The notes under the pieces are model-generated. The model was not told where the DNA came from and did no database searches. It saw only the letters and a program-made list of their open reading frames with translations. Positions 40,095-48,994 of a stretch of DNA of 64,000 nt are shown piece by piece; the first letter of the stretch is position 1, and each line of letters begins with the position of its first letter. This DNA comes from Dactylosporangium siamense (GTDB lineage Bacteria > Actinomycetota > Actinomycetes > Mycobacteriales > Micromonosporaceae). Both the position numbers and the translations under genes were made by a program. The DNA is taken from contig NZ_BONQ01000120.1 of the NCBI RefSeq assembly GCF_016862795.1, forward strand, positions 27,519-91,518. The letters are read 5' to 3'.

Positions 40095-41567
40095 TTATGC
40101 GGCCATCGGTGACGCTGACTCCAAATCTGGTTCCAGCTCGGCGGTGAACGTGACCGCGCGGTTGCGGCCGCGCAGCTTCGCCGCGTACATGGCGAGGTCC
40201 GCGTGGCGCATCAGGTCACCGGCGTCGAACCCGCCGCCGAACCCGCCGTTTCCGGGATGCCGGGCGATGCCGACGCTCGCCCCGACGCTGACCACCGCGC
40301 CCCGGACCGGGACGGGCCCGGCGGCCGCGGCGATGATCCGCCAGGCCACGTCCTCGGCCACGCCGGGCGGCGTGAGCACCGCGAACTCGTCGCCGCCCAG
40401 CCTGGCGACGAGGTCGCCGCCGCACGACTCGAGCCGGCCCGCGATCGTGGCCAGGACCCGGTCGCCGGCCTCGTGGCCGTGACTGTCGTTGACCGGTTTG
40501 AAGCCGTCCAGGTCCACGTAGAGCAGCGCGACGGGCCGGCCGGCGTCGAGGCGCCGCTGGAGGGTGTCCAGCAGCAGCGCCCGGTTGGGCAGGTCGGTCA
40601 GCGGGTCGTGGTAGGCGCGGTGGCGCAGGTCGTCGACGACCTCGGCGAGCCGCCCGTTGAGCAGCCGGTTGTCGCGCAGGGCGAGCAGCTGCCGGACCAG
40701 GATCAGCACCGTCATCAGGATCACGAGCAGGAACAGCACCCCGTCGACCCGGCCGCCCCGCACCGCGAACGCGATGACACCGGTGCACAGCGCCGCGCTG
40801 AAGGGCAGATACGGCAGGTGGTCCCAGCTCCGTCCGTCGGTGACCATGGCGGCGCTGCCGGCGATCTCCGCCGGCCGTGGCGCGCCGACGCCGACGATCG
40901 CGAACCCGAGGAACCAGCCCAGGTCGGTGACGTGCCCGGCCCGGTAGGTGCCGGCGAACACCTGCGAGGCGTACGCGGTGTCGGCGGCGAACACGAGCAG
41001 CAGCCCGACCACGACGACCGCCACCGAACGGCGCCGGGGGCCGCGGGTCTCGTACAGCATCAGCAGGGCGATGCTGCCGATGAGCACGTCCCCGATCGGA
41101 TACACGGCGGCATCGAACACGGCCGTCGCGCCGGCGCCGGCCCGGTACAACGGGCCGAGGATCACGACCCAGCTGATGAAGCACAGGCTGGTGGCCATGA
41201 TGAGCCCGTCGAGGGCGGCGCGGATCGAGCCGAGCCGGCGGGTCGCCGCCATCCACGCCGCGCCGGTCGCCATCAGCACCGCGGCCGCGTTGAACACCAC
41301 GGTCGCCAGCCGTGCCGGGCCGACCAGCCACACCAGCTGCCCCGCGGACCAGGCCAGGAACCCCGAGCCGAGCAGCCGCAGCCCGACCCGGATCCGGCCC
41401 TGCGCCGGGCGGGCGGACTGGAGCCAGCGCAGCCCGACGCCGAGGGTCAGCACGCAGGTGGCCCAGCCGACGAGGGTGCCGCCGGGGTGCTGGAGCACGG
41501 CGGCCAGCAGCGCGGCGGTGAGGATCAGGGCGACCGCGGTCTGGCGGAGGCGTGGCGTCGCGTACAC
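40095..41567 (-). CDS. membrane diguanylate cyclase (GGDEF)
   Basis: 490 residues. Eight or more hydrophobic helices fill the first 310 residues. The GGDEF domain follows: [46 protein letters not shown] and [11 protein letters not shown], an intact active site. It should make c-di-GMP from two GTP in response to an unknown signal at the membrane. GTG 41567 follows GAGAGGTGAG at good spacing. It is nine bases upstream of the sigma gene, suggesting cotranscription. Confidence 0.9.
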   Translation of the reverse strand: MYATPRLRQTAVALILTAALLAAVLQHPGGTLVGWATCVLTLGVGLRWLQSARPAQGRIRVGLRLLGSGFLAWSAGQLVWLVGPARLATVVFNAAAVLMATGAAWMAATRRLGSIRAALDGLIMATSLCFISWVVILGPLYRAGAGATAVFDAAVYPIGDVLIGSIALLMLYETRGPRRRSVAVVVVGLLLVFAADTAYASQVFAGTYRAGHVTDLGWFLGFAIVGVGAPRPAEIAGSAAMVTDGRSWDHLPYLPFSAALCTGVIAFAVRGGRVDGVLFLLVILMTVLILVRQLLALRDNRLLNGRLAEVVDDLRHRAYHDPLTDLPNRALLLDTLQRRLDAGRPVALLYVDLDGFKPVNDSHGHEAGDRVLATIAGRLESCGGDLVARLGGDEFAVLTPPGVAEDVAWRIIAAAAGPVPVRGAVVSVGASVGIARHPGNGGFGGGFDAGDLMRHADLAMYAAKLRGRNRAVTFTAELEPDLESASPMAA

Positions 41568-41687
41568 GTGCTCACCTCTCCGGGTCGCTGGTCGACGGGG
41601 TCCTATCGACAGCGCGGGCGCGAACGTGGCGGAACGTGGCACGAGTCACCGGCCTGCAGCACATGTGTCCATACATAACAGTGACCA

Positions 41688-41721
41688 GGGTGAGCACGGA
41701 GGGTGCATTTTGTGCTCACCC
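41688..41721 (-). terminator. stem-loop after the siderophore-interacting protein gene
   Basis: GGGTGAGCAC (41688-41697) pairs perfectly with GTGCTCACCC (41712-41721) around a 14-base loop. It lies four bases past the stop of the SIP gene, so it should end that transcript and insulate the diguanylate cyclase gene downstream. Confidence 0.75.
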
Positions 41722-41725
41722 GCAG

Positions 41726-42397
41726 CTACTCCATCCCCTTCTTGCCCGGGGTCCAGAACGGCTTCGTCAGCACGGACCGGCGCGGCCAGCCACGGTCGCG
41801 GACCAGGTGCTGCCGGACCGCCTGCACGTCGCGGGCCTCACCGGCGATGTAGGCGAGGCCGGGGCCGTCCGGCAGGGTCAGCGCCTCGACGGCGGCGAGC
41901 AGGCCGCCGCGGCCGGCCCAGTCGACGGCGCCCGGCAGCGGCAGCCGGTCGGCGTCGTCGGCGCACTCCACGACGGTGCGGGTCGGGCTGCCCGGCGGCA
42001 GCGACCGCAGCATCGCGCCGAACGCGACCGACGCGGTCTCCTCCCCGGCGAAGAGGTGCCACGGCGCCGGCCGGAGCACGAAGTCGCCCTTCGGCTTGCT
42101 CAGCAGGACCTCGGTGCCGGGCGCCACGGCGGCGAGCCAGCGGGCGCCGGGGCCGTCGCCGTGCAGCAGGCCCTGCAGCTCGATCGCGTCGTCCTGCCGG
42201 TCCCACACCGAGTAGGTGCGCAGCAGCGGGGCGATCGCGTTGGCCGGTCCGACGTCGACGCGGACCTGCTGGCCCGGCTGCCAGCCGGCGGTGCGCAGCG
42301 CCTCGGCGCGCAGCCGGATCCACCGGAACCGCCCCGAGGTGGCGACCTCGTCGACGCGGGCGCGGACGAACAACAACTCCAGCAACGGGTTCCTCAT
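41726..42397 (-). CDS. siderophore-interacting protein (FAD/NAD(P)H ferric reductase)
   Basis: 223 residues. The FAD-binding motif LLRTYSVWDRQDDAIELQGLLHGDGPGARWLAAVAPGTEVLLSKPKGDF is the SIP form of the ferredoxin-reductase barrel. WHLFAGEETASVAFGAMLRSLPPG starts the NAD(P)H-binding half, and YIAGEARDVQAVRQHLVRDRGWPRRSVLTKPFWTPGKKG is the characteristic end. It releases iron from imported siderophores by reduction in the cytosol. No siderophore importer is adjacent. ATG 42397 gives a normal length for the family's short form. Confidence 0.87.
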   Translation of the reverse strand: MRNPLLELLFVRARVDEVATSGRFRWIRLRAEALRTAGWQPGQQVRVDVGPANAIAPLLRTYSVWDRQDDAIELQGLLHGDGPGARWLAAVAPGTEVLLSKPKGDFVLRPAPWHLFAGEETASVAFGAMLRSLPPGSPTRTVVECADDADRLPLPGAVDWAGRGGLLAAVEALTLPDGPGLAYIAGEARDVQAVRQHLVRDRGWPRRSVLTKPFWTPGKKGME

Positions 42398-42480
42398 GGG
42401 GCATGACGGTACGGCCGGTCGGCGGATTCCGGCCGTTGGGCTGCCGCATCCCGGCACCGCCGTGTGCGACGCTGCGGACC

Positions 42481-43743
42481 GTGAAGCGGACCCTCCCGGA
42501 CTGGCTGCTGCTGCCCGGCGCGCTGGCCTTCGTCGTGTCGCTCGGCAGCTACCTGCAGGTGGCCCGGCTCGAAGGTCCACAGCTCGACGACCCCGACATC
42601 GAGGTCTACGTGCAGGCCGGGGCCGCGTTCCGGCACCACCAACACGTCTACGACCTCGCGTTCACCGCCGGGCACTGGCCGTTCACCTACCCGCCGGTGA
42701 CCCTGCTCGCCTTCGACCAGCTGTCCCGGCTCGGCAGCACCCACGCCCTCGTCGCGCTCAACGCGCTGACCGTGCTCTCACTCGTCGTGGTCTGCCTGCT
42801 CAGCCTGCGGATGGCGGGCCTGCGCGGCCGGCTCGGCCTCGCCGGCGCGGCCCTCGCCCTCGCCGCCGGCAGCCTGTGGCTCGAACCCGTCCAGGCCAAC
42901 CTCAACGACGGCCAGATCAACATGATCCTGGTGCTGCTCGTCATGGCCGACTTCGCGCTGCCCGACGGCCACCGGCTGCGGGGCGCGGCGATCGGCGTGG
43001 CGACCGCGGCGAAACTGGTCCCCGGCATCTTCATCGTGTACCTGCTGATCACCCGGCGCTTCCGCGACGCGCTCACAGCCACCGGGGTGTTCGCCGCCCT
43101 CACCCTGCTCGGCTTCGCCGCCGACTGGCGGGACTCGGCCCAGTACTGGTTCACCGGCATGTTCGCCAGCTCCGGCCGGGTCACCCAGGACGTCGCGCTC
43201 GGCGGGTCCCTCGACCAGTCGCTGCACACCCTCGCCGCCCGCTGGACCGGCTCCGACGGCGTCTACTACGCCCTGGCGCTGGTCGTCGCCGTGGCCGGGT
43301 TCGCCGTCGCCCGCGCCGCCTGGCTGCGCGGCGAGGAGCTGCTCGGGGTCGCCTGCACCGCGCTCACCGGCCTGCTCGTCTCGCCGGTGTCGTGGACGTA
43401 CCACTACGCCTGGATCGTGCCCGTCCTCGTCGCCACCACCGCGGTCGCCGCGCAGGTCCCGGCCCGGCTGCGCTGGCTCTCCGCCGGCCTGCCCGGCCTG
43501 CTCGTCCTGGCCTTCCTCGCGTGGCCGATGCAGGGCCGCGACGAGCACGTCGCCGCGCCCCGCGGGCTGCTGTGGCACCTCCCCGACATCGAGGACCCGA
43601 CCACCTGGCACGGCGTGCAGCGGGTCGTCGGCGACACGTACACCCTGGTCAGCCTGGCGCTCCTGGTCCTGGCCGCGCTGTGGCTGCGGCGCTCGAAAAC
43701 CGCTGTCGAGCCGGCGCCCGAGCTGGCAGTGTCGTCGGTGTGA
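42481..43743 (+). CDS. GT87/DUF2029 polyprenol-phosphate mannosyltransferase-like membrane protein
   Basis: 420 residues with about ten membrane helices. The large first loop has DDPDIEVYVQAGAAFRHHQHVYDLAFTAGHWPFTYPPVTLLAFDQL, carrying the catalytic Asp and the FTYPP motif of GT87. ANLNDGQINMILVLLVMAD and GVATAAKLVPGIFIVYLLITRR are also conserved in the family. It likely moves mannose from polyprenyl phosphate to an envelope glycolipid or glycan on the outer face. GTG 42481 opens the gene. Its end overlaps the methyltransferase gene. Confidence 0.85.
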   Translation: MKRTLPDWLLLPGALAFVVSLGSYLQVARLEGPQLDDPDIEVYVQAGAAFRHHQHVYDLAFTAGHWPFTYPPVTLLAFDQLSRLGSTHALVALNALTVLSLVVVCLLSLRMAGLRGRLGLAGAALALAAGSLWLEPVQANLNDGQINMILVLLVMADFALPDGHRLRGAAIGVATAAKLVPGIFIVYLLITRRFRDALTATGVFAALTLLGFAADWRDSAQYWFTGMFASSGRVTQDVALGGSLDQSLHTLAARWTGSDGVYYALALVVAVAGFAVARAAWLRGEELLGVACTALTGLLVSPVSWTYHYAWIVPVLVATTAVAAQVPARLRWLSAGLPGLLVLAFLAWPMQGRDEHVAAPRGLLWHLPDIEDPTTWHGVQRVVGDTYTLVSLALLVLAALWLRRSKTAVEPAPELAVSSV

Positions 43744-44558
43744 CCTACCTTTCGCTGAACCGCGCCCAGTGGGACGAGCGGGCGCCCGCGCACGCCGCGT
43801 CACCCGGCTACTTCCGGCAGCGGTTCATCGACGACCCGGCGTATCTCAGCGGCACGATCCGCTTCGACCTGCCGCGCCTCGGCCCGGTCGACGGGCTGCG
43901 GGCCGTGCACCTGCAGTGCCACATCGGCACCGACACGCTGTCGCTGCACCGGCTCGGCGCCACGGTCACCGGCCTGGACTTCTCCGGCGCGTCCCTCGCC
44001 GAGGCCCGCGCCCTGGCCGCCGCGACCGGCGCTGCGATCGACTACGTCGAGGCCGACGTGTACGACGCACCTTCGGCGCTCAGCGGCTCCTTCGATCTCG
44101 TGTACACCGGCATCGGCGCGCTCTGCTGGCTGCCGGACATCCGGCGCTGGGCCGGCGTCGTCGCCGCGCTGCTGCGCCCCGGCGGGCGGCTGTTCATCCG
44201 CGAGGGCCACCCGATGCTGTGGGCGGTCGACGAGACCCGCGCCGACGGGGTCCTCGCCGTCGACCAGGCCTACTTCGAACGGCCCGAGCCGATGATCTGG
44301 GACGAGGGCGACACGTACGTCGAGACCGACGTGCGGTTCCAGAACACCGTCACCCACCAGTGGAACCACGGCCTCGGCGAGGTCGTCACCGCGCTGCTCG
44401 ACGCCGGCCTGTCCCTGACCATGCTGCAGGAGCACGACAGCGCGCCGTGGGACGCGCTGCCGGGGCGGACCGTCGAGGACCCGCACGGGGAGCACCGCCT
44501 CGCCGACCGGCCCTGGCGGCTGCCGCAGACCTACACCCTCCAGGCCGTCAAACGTTGA
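43740..44558 (+). CDS. class I SAM-dependent methyltransferase
   Basis: 272 residues. LRAVHLQCHIGTDTLSLHRLGATVTGLDFSGASLAEARALA is the SAM-binding motif I-post I. FDLVYTGIGALCWLPDIRRWAGVVAALLRPGGRLFIREGHPML follows as motifs II-III. The C-terminal lid has WNHGLGEVVTALLDAGLSLTMLQEHD. GTG 43740 overlaps the GT87 stop, so the two are coupled. The substrate is unknown; coupling hints at an envelope glycan, but that is weak. Confidence 0.82.
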   Translation: MTYLSLNRAQWDERAPAHAASPGYFRQRFIDDPAYLSGTIRFDLPRLGPVDGLRAVHLQCHIGTDTLSLHRLGATVTGLDFSGASLAEARALAAATGAAIDYVEADVYDAPSALSGSFDLVYTGIGALCWLPDIRRWAGVVAALLRPGGRLFIREGHPMLWAVDETRADGVLAVDQAYFERPEPMIWDEGDTYVETDVRFQNTVTHQWNHGLGEVVTALLDAGLSLTMLQEHDSAPWDALPGRTVEDPHGEHRLADRPWRLPQTYTLQAVKR

Positions 44559-44601
44559 CGCTCTAGAATCTGGGTTTTCCGTCATCGTCTTGGGAGCTCG
44601 C

Positions 44602-45870
44602 GTGTCCGCTGAATCGTCTCTGGACGCCGTCTCGGCCGCCGCCCGCGCGGCCCGGGCCGCCGCGCCGTCACTCGCCGCGGCCCCGGCCAAGACGATCGAC
44701 GAGGCGCTGCGTGGCATGGCCCGCCGTCTGGGCACCGCCCGCGACGAGATCCTCGCCGCGAACCGCGAGGACCAGGCCACGGCCGTCGCCGACGGCATGA
44801 GCGGCGGCCTGCTCGACCGGCTCAAGCTCGACGAGACCCGGCTCGCGGCGATGGCCGCCCAGCTCGACATCCTCGCCGAGGTGCCCGCCGAACCTGCCCA
44901 GCGCACCATCCGCGCCCTCGACGGTGACCTGGTCCTGCAGGAGTGGCGCCGCCCCGTCGGCGTCATCGGCGCCAACTACGAGGCCCGCCCCAACGTCACC
45001 GTCGACGTCGCCTCCCAGCTGGTCAAGTCGCAGAACGCGGGCGTGCTGCGGACCGGCTCCGCCGCCCTGGCCTCCGCGGTCGCCCTGATGGATCTTGTCG
45101 TGGCGCCCGCCCTCGCCGAGGCCGGCCTCGACCCCGCCGCCGTCCAGCTCGTGCGCACCCGCGGCCGCGACTCCGCCGAGGCCCTCGTCTCGCAGCCCGG
45201 CCTCATCCCGCTCGTCATCCTCCGCGGCAGCGGCGACAGCACCCGCAGCCTCGCCGAACGCGCCGCCCTGCACGGCGTGCGCACCCTCGCCCACGCCGAC
45301 GGCGGCGGCGTCCTCTACCTCGACGCGGCCGCCGACCCGGCGAAGTCCGCCGCCCTCATCGACGCCGGCCTCGACCGCCTCGGCGTGTGCAACCGGCTCA
45401 ACCTGCTCCTCGTCCACGAGTCGCTCTGGTCCTCGACCGTGCCGGGGATCGTCTCCGCGCTCGCCGCCCGGACCCCGTCGATCGCCGCCTCCCTCCCGCC
45501 GCACAGCCACGCGCTGGGCTACGAGTGGGCGCTGGACTCGGCGGGTGAGGCGACGGTGACGATCGCACCGGTCTCCGGTCCCCTTGCCGCGGCGCAGCTC
45601 GCCAACGACGCGACGTCCGGGCTGGCGGCGGGGATCGTCACCGAGTCCGCCGCGGCAGCGCGGGAGTTCCTGGCCGCCTACGCGGGGACGGGCGCGTTCT
45701 GGAACGCGACGACCCGGCTGCTGGACGGGTTCAAGCTGCTGGCGCTGCCGGAGACGGGCATCAACATCGACCGGGTGCCCGGGCCGCGGGGGCCGGTGAC
45801 GTTCCGGGATCTGTCGCTGCGTCAGTACGCGGTGGTGCCGGCGTCGCGCGTTGCCGAGCTCGCCGGGTAG
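44602..45870 (+). CDS. proA: glutamate-5-semialdehyde dehydrogenase-like protein
   Basis: 422 residues of the ALDH superfamily. VGVIGANYEARPNVTVDVASQLVKSQNAGVLRTGSAALASAV is the ProA nucleotide-binding segment. DRLGVCNRLNLLLVHES carries the catalytic Cys, and INIDRVPGPRGPVTFRDLSLRQYAV is the ProA-type end. ProA makes glutamate semialdehyde for proline synthesis. This copy departs from standard ProA around the substrate loop (HADGGGVLYLDAAAD where GxGNCHxYVD is usual), and no proB is adjacent, so it may be a paralogue. GTG 44602 follows GGGAG. Confidence 0.7.
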   Translation: MSAESSLDAVSAAARAARAAAPSLAAAPAKTIDEALRGMARRLGTARDEILAANREDQATAVADGMSGGLLDRLKLDETRLAAMAAQLDILAEVPAEPAQRTIRALDGDLVLQEWRRPVGVIGANYEARPNVTVDVASQLVKSQNAGVLRTGSAALASAVALMDLVVAPALAEAGLDPAAVQLVRTRGRDSAEALVSQPGLIPLVILRGSGDSTRSLAERAALHGVRTLAHADGGGVLYLDAAADPAKSAALIDAGLDRLGVCNRLNLLLVHESLWSSTVPGIVSALAARTPSIAASLPPHSHALGYEWALDSAGEATVTIAPVSGPLAAAQLANDATSGLAAGIVTESAAAAREFLAAYAGTGAFWNATTRLLDGFKLLALPETGINIDRVPGPRGPVTFRDLSLRQYAVVPASRVAELAG

Positions 45871-45882
45871 CTTGCCCTTATC

Positions 45883-45936
45883 CATGATCCGGTCGACGGT
45901 GTGTACCCAGGGGTACGCAACGTCGACCGGATCATG
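45883..45936. repeat. 54-bp dispersed palindrome, copy C (most perfect)
   Basis: The arms CATGATCCGGTCGACG and CGTCGACCGGATCATG pair over all 16 positions. The centre GTACCC-AG-GGGTAC is a second perfect dyad. Where the other copies have AAGACC in the left arm this one has TCGACG, with the matching change on the right. It lies in the 86-bp gap between the convergent proA-like and aldo/keto reductase genes. Confidence 0.9.
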
Positions 45937-45956
45937 AGAAGCGTCGACCTGAGGGG

Positions 45957-46820
45957 TCAGGCAGTCGCAGCGGTGATGGTCGCGATCTCAGCGGGGGTCA
46001 ACGCCACGGAAGCCGCCGCCACGTTCGACTCCAGGTGCGAGACCGAACCAGTGCCCGGAATCGGCAGGATCGCCGGGGAACGGCCCAGCAGCCACGCCAG
46101 CACCAGCTGCCGCGTCGTGATGTCGTATCGCGCCGCGATCTCGTCGACCGCCGCCACGCCGTCGAGGTTCTGGATCGGCGCCCAGGGCAGGAACACGATC
46201 CCCTCCTGCTCGCACAGGTCGACGAGCGACTCGGAGCCGCGGTCGTCCACGTTGTACCGGTTCTGGATCGACACGATCGGCGTCAGGGCCTGCGCGACCC
46301 GCAGCTGCGCCTCGGTGAAGTTCGAGACGCCGATGTGGCGGATCTTGCCGGCGTCCTTGGCCTCGACGAGGGCGCCGATCGAGTCTTCCAGGGGCACCCG
46401 CGGGTCGGGGCGGTGGAACTGGTACAGCGGGATCTGCTCGAGGCGCAGCTTGCGGAGGCTGCCGTCGATGGCCTTGCGCAGGTGCGCGGGGTCGCCGTTG
46501 GAGCTCCACTCGTTGGGGCCGGACCGCTCCAGGCCGCCCTTCGTGGCGATGACCAGGTCGTCGGCGTAGGGGTGCAGCGCCTCCGCGATCAGCTCCTCGC
46601 TCGTGTCGGGTCCGTAGGAGTCGGCGGTGTCGATGAAGGTGACGCCGAGCTCCACGGCGCGGCGCAGGACGGCCACGGCGTCGGCGCGGCTGGGCGGGTC
46701 GCCCCAGATGCCGGCGCCGGTGATGCGCATGGCGCCGAAGCCGAGCCGGTTGACGGTCAGGTCGCCGCCGAGGTCGATGGTGCCGGCCGCCCCGGCGTGC
46801 GCGCTGATCTGCTGTGACAT
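45957..46820 (-). CDS. aldo/keto reductase
   Basis: 287 residues. VNRLGFGAMRITGAGIWGDPPSRADAVAVLRRAVELGVTFIDTADSYG has the catalytic Asp and Tyr. LVIATKGGLERSGP gives the Lys and IPLYQFHRPDPRVP the His. IRHIGVSNFTEAQLRVA and LPIPGTGSVSHLESNVAAASVALT bind NADPH. It reduces small carbonyl compounds in the cytosol; substrate unknown. AGGAG lies about ten bases before ATG 46820. Confidence 0.88.
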   Translation of the reverse strand: MSQQISAHAGAAGTIDLGGDLTVNRLGFGAMRITGAGIWGDPPSRADAVAVLRRAVELGVTFIDTADSYGPDTSEELIAEALHPYADDLVIATKGGLERSGPNEWSSNGDPAHLRKAIDGSLRKLRLEQIPLYQFHRPDPRVPLEDSIGALVEAKDAGKIRHIGVSNFTEAQLRVAQALTPIVSIQNRYNVDDRGSESLVDLCEQEGIVFLPWAPIQNLDGVAAVDEIAARYDITTRQLVLAWLLGRSPAILPIPGTGSVSHLESNVAAASVALTPAEIATITAATA

Positions 46821-46991
46821 GCGGCGGGATCTCCTTACGACAAAAAGCAGGTAACCAGCCAAACCTATCCACGGGGCGGCGGTATTCCGCATCCAATGGG
46901 TGGGATGCGTGGTGAATTGCTTATGGATTCGCGGCGGTGGGTGTGGGTATGGTGCGCAGCACGCCAACGCCAACCCGTCTGGAGTGATCAG

Positions 46992-47195
46992 ATGAACGCA
47001 TTCGACCCGACCGGGGTGGACCCCGACAGCGCGGAGGGCCAGGCCAGGGCGGCCGCGCGGCGCGAGCACGAGCAGGCACAGAGCCGCGCCGTGCACGAGG
47101 CCCGCGGTGGACGCATCGACGAAGGTGCGGTCGACTCGACCGGTCAGGTGGTGCGTGAGGCGCGCCGCGCGACTCAGCTCGACGAGGACATCTGA
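46992..47195 (+). CDS. small hydrophilic hypothetical protein
   Basis: 67 residues (MNAFDPTGVDPDSAEGQARAA onwards), very rich in Ala, Arg, Glu and Gln, with no Cys or Trp and a probable single long helix. GGAG lies seven bases before the ATG, so translation is credible. Its last 22 bp overlap the convergent diguanylate cyclase gene. Function unknown; the composition is like small stress-related actinobacterial proteins. Confidence 0.6.
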   Translation: MNAFDPTGVDPDSAEGQARAAARREHEQAQSRAVHEARGGRIDEGAVDSTGQVVREARRATQLDEDI

Positions 47196-48994
47196 GTTTC
47201 GCGTTTGGTCGCGTACATGCGGGCGTCGGCGCGTTGCAGCAGCGCCTCGGCGGCCTTCGGGTCGCCGTCGACGACGCCGACGCTCGCCCGCACCAGCAGC
47301 CGGTGACCGTCGACGGTCACCGGCACCTCCAGCAGGTCCAGGAACCGGCGGGCGACGGCCTCCGCGGCGCGCACGTCGAGGCCCGGTAGCAGCACCGCGA
47401 ACTCGTCCCCGCCGATGCGCGCCGCGGTGCCGCCCATCGGGACGCTGGCGGCGAGCCGCTCGGCGACCCCCACCAGCACCGCGTCCCCCGCGTGGTGGCC
47501 GTGGGTGTCGTTGACGACCTTGAAGTCGTTGAGGTCGACCAGCAGCACCGCCGCGACCGTGTGGCCGGCGGGGTGCGACGCGGCGGCGGCGAGCCGCGCG
47601 TCGAACAGCGCCCGGTTGGCCAGGCCCGTCAGGCCGTCGTGGGTCGCCTGGTGGCGCAGCTCGTCCTGCAGCAGCCGGGCCTGGGTCGCGTCGCGGGCGT
47701 TGCTGACGTATCCGCCGACGCTCGGCAGGTGCAGCAGGTTGCGGCTGACCACGTCCAGCCAGCGCCAGGAGCCGTCGGCGTGCGCGTAGCGGGCCTGGTA
47801 GCTCACCGACGCGTTCGGGGTGGCCCGCAGCGTGTCCATCGCGGTCGTGAAGGCCGGCAGGTCGTCCGGGTGGATGTGCGAGACGACGGTCGTGCCGAGC
47901 ACCGCGGCGGGCGACTTGCCCAGCAGCCGCTCCGTCGCCGGGGTCACGTAGGTCAGCGCGCCGGACGCGTCGACGATCGAGGTGATGTCGGTGGAGTGCG
48001 CCAGCAGCGACCGGAAGCGTTCCTGCTGCGCGCCGAGCTCCGACAGCAGGACCGCGTTCTCCCGGAAGGCCAGCAGCTGGCGCACGACGACCAGGGCCGT
48101 GGTCACGGCGAGACCGCCGAGCAGCAGCCACACGTCGGGGCCGAGCCCGTCGCGCAGGACGATCGGCAGGGCCGCGAAGAGCCCGACGAGCGTCGTGTAC
48201 GGCAGCAGGCTGTACGGCCGCCGCGCCGGACGCACGGAGCGCACCGGGTCCAGGCGCACCGAGTGCTCCTGCAGCCGCGGCCCGAACGTGAGCAGCGCCG
48301 CGGGCAGGATCTGCGCGGCCAGCAGCAGGCGCTGGTGGGCGTTGTCGGCGGTGACCAGGGTGCTGACAACGCCCTGGACGGCGGCGGCGGCCAGCATCGG
48401 CGCGGCGGCCAGCACGGTCAGCGGCGCGTTGCCGCTGAGGACCAGTTTCACCGCGGAGAACGCGGTCATGGCGATGATCACGGTGCCGAGCAGCAGCGCC
48501 ACCGGCGCCCCACGGCCCCCGCCGGCGTGCGGCAGGAGCAGCAGCCAGATGAGCACGCCGGCACCGACGAGGACGGCGCCCGCGTCGAGCCAGAAGCGCA
48601 CCTTCGCCGCGGTGGACGGCAGGTGCGTGGGGTGGGTGAGCATGACCCAGATCAGCCAGCAGGTGCCGGCGAGGATCGCGGCGGCCTGGAACGGGTTCGG
48701 CACCGCCGCGGCGGGCCCGGGGTGCAGCCACGCGACCGCGGTCTGGCTGAGGTCGCCGACGACGAAGAACACCGCGGCCTGCCCGGACCGGCGCCAGAAC
48801 CGCCGCGCGTCCGCGGGGACGCCCGGCATCGCCGCGACCCGTCGCGCGAAGACCCACAGCAGCAGGTCGTACCCCGGCAGGGCGGACCAGAACAGCCGGA
48901 CGCCGCCGGCACCGGCGAGCAACAGCGCGATCAGGAGCACCGACGCGGCGGCCAGTGCGATGAGCACGGGGTCGCGCCGCAGCTGGTGTCTCAT
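47174..48994 (-). CDS. membrane PAS-GGDEF diguanylate cyclase
   Basis: 606 residues. About eight to ten helices occupy the first 310 residues. A PAS domain (about 325-435: FRSLLAHSTDITSIVDASGALTYVTPATERLLG, then YAHADGSWRWLDVVSRNLL) is followed by a GGDEF domain ([38 protein letters not shown]) with an intact active site. ATG 48994 overlaps the stop of the GGDEF-EAL gene, so the two are coupled. It probably makes c-di-GMP under a PAS-sensed cue. Confidence 0.92.
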   Translation of the reverse strand: MRHQLRRDPVLIALAAASVLLIALLLAGAGGVRLFWSALPGYDLLLWVFARRVAAMPGVPADARRFWRRSGQAAVFFVVGDLSQTAVAWLHPGPAAAVPNPFQAAAILAGTCWLIWVMLTHPTHLPSTAAKVRFWLDAGAVLVGAGVLIWLLLLPHAGGGRGAPVALLLGTVIIAMTAFSAVKLVLSGNAPLTVLAAAPMLAAAAVQGVVSTLVTADNAHQRLLLAAQILPAALLTFGPRLQEHSVRLDPVRSVRPARRPYSLLPYTTLVGLFAALPIVLRDGLGPDVWLLLGGLAVTTALVVVRQLLAFRENAVLLSELGAQQERFRSLLAHSTDITSIVDASGALTYVTPATERLLGKSPAAVLGTTVVSHIHPDDLPAFTTAMDTLRATPNASVSYQARYAHADGSWRWLDVVSRNLLHLPSVGGYVSNARDATQARLLQDELRHQATHDGLTGLANRALFDARLAAAASHPAGHTVAAVLLVDLNDFKVVNDTHGHHAGDAVLVGVAERLAASVPMGGTAARIGGDEFAVLLPGLDVRAAEAVARRFLDLLEVPVTVDGHRLLVRASVGVVDGDPKAAEALLQRADARMYATKRETQMSSSS

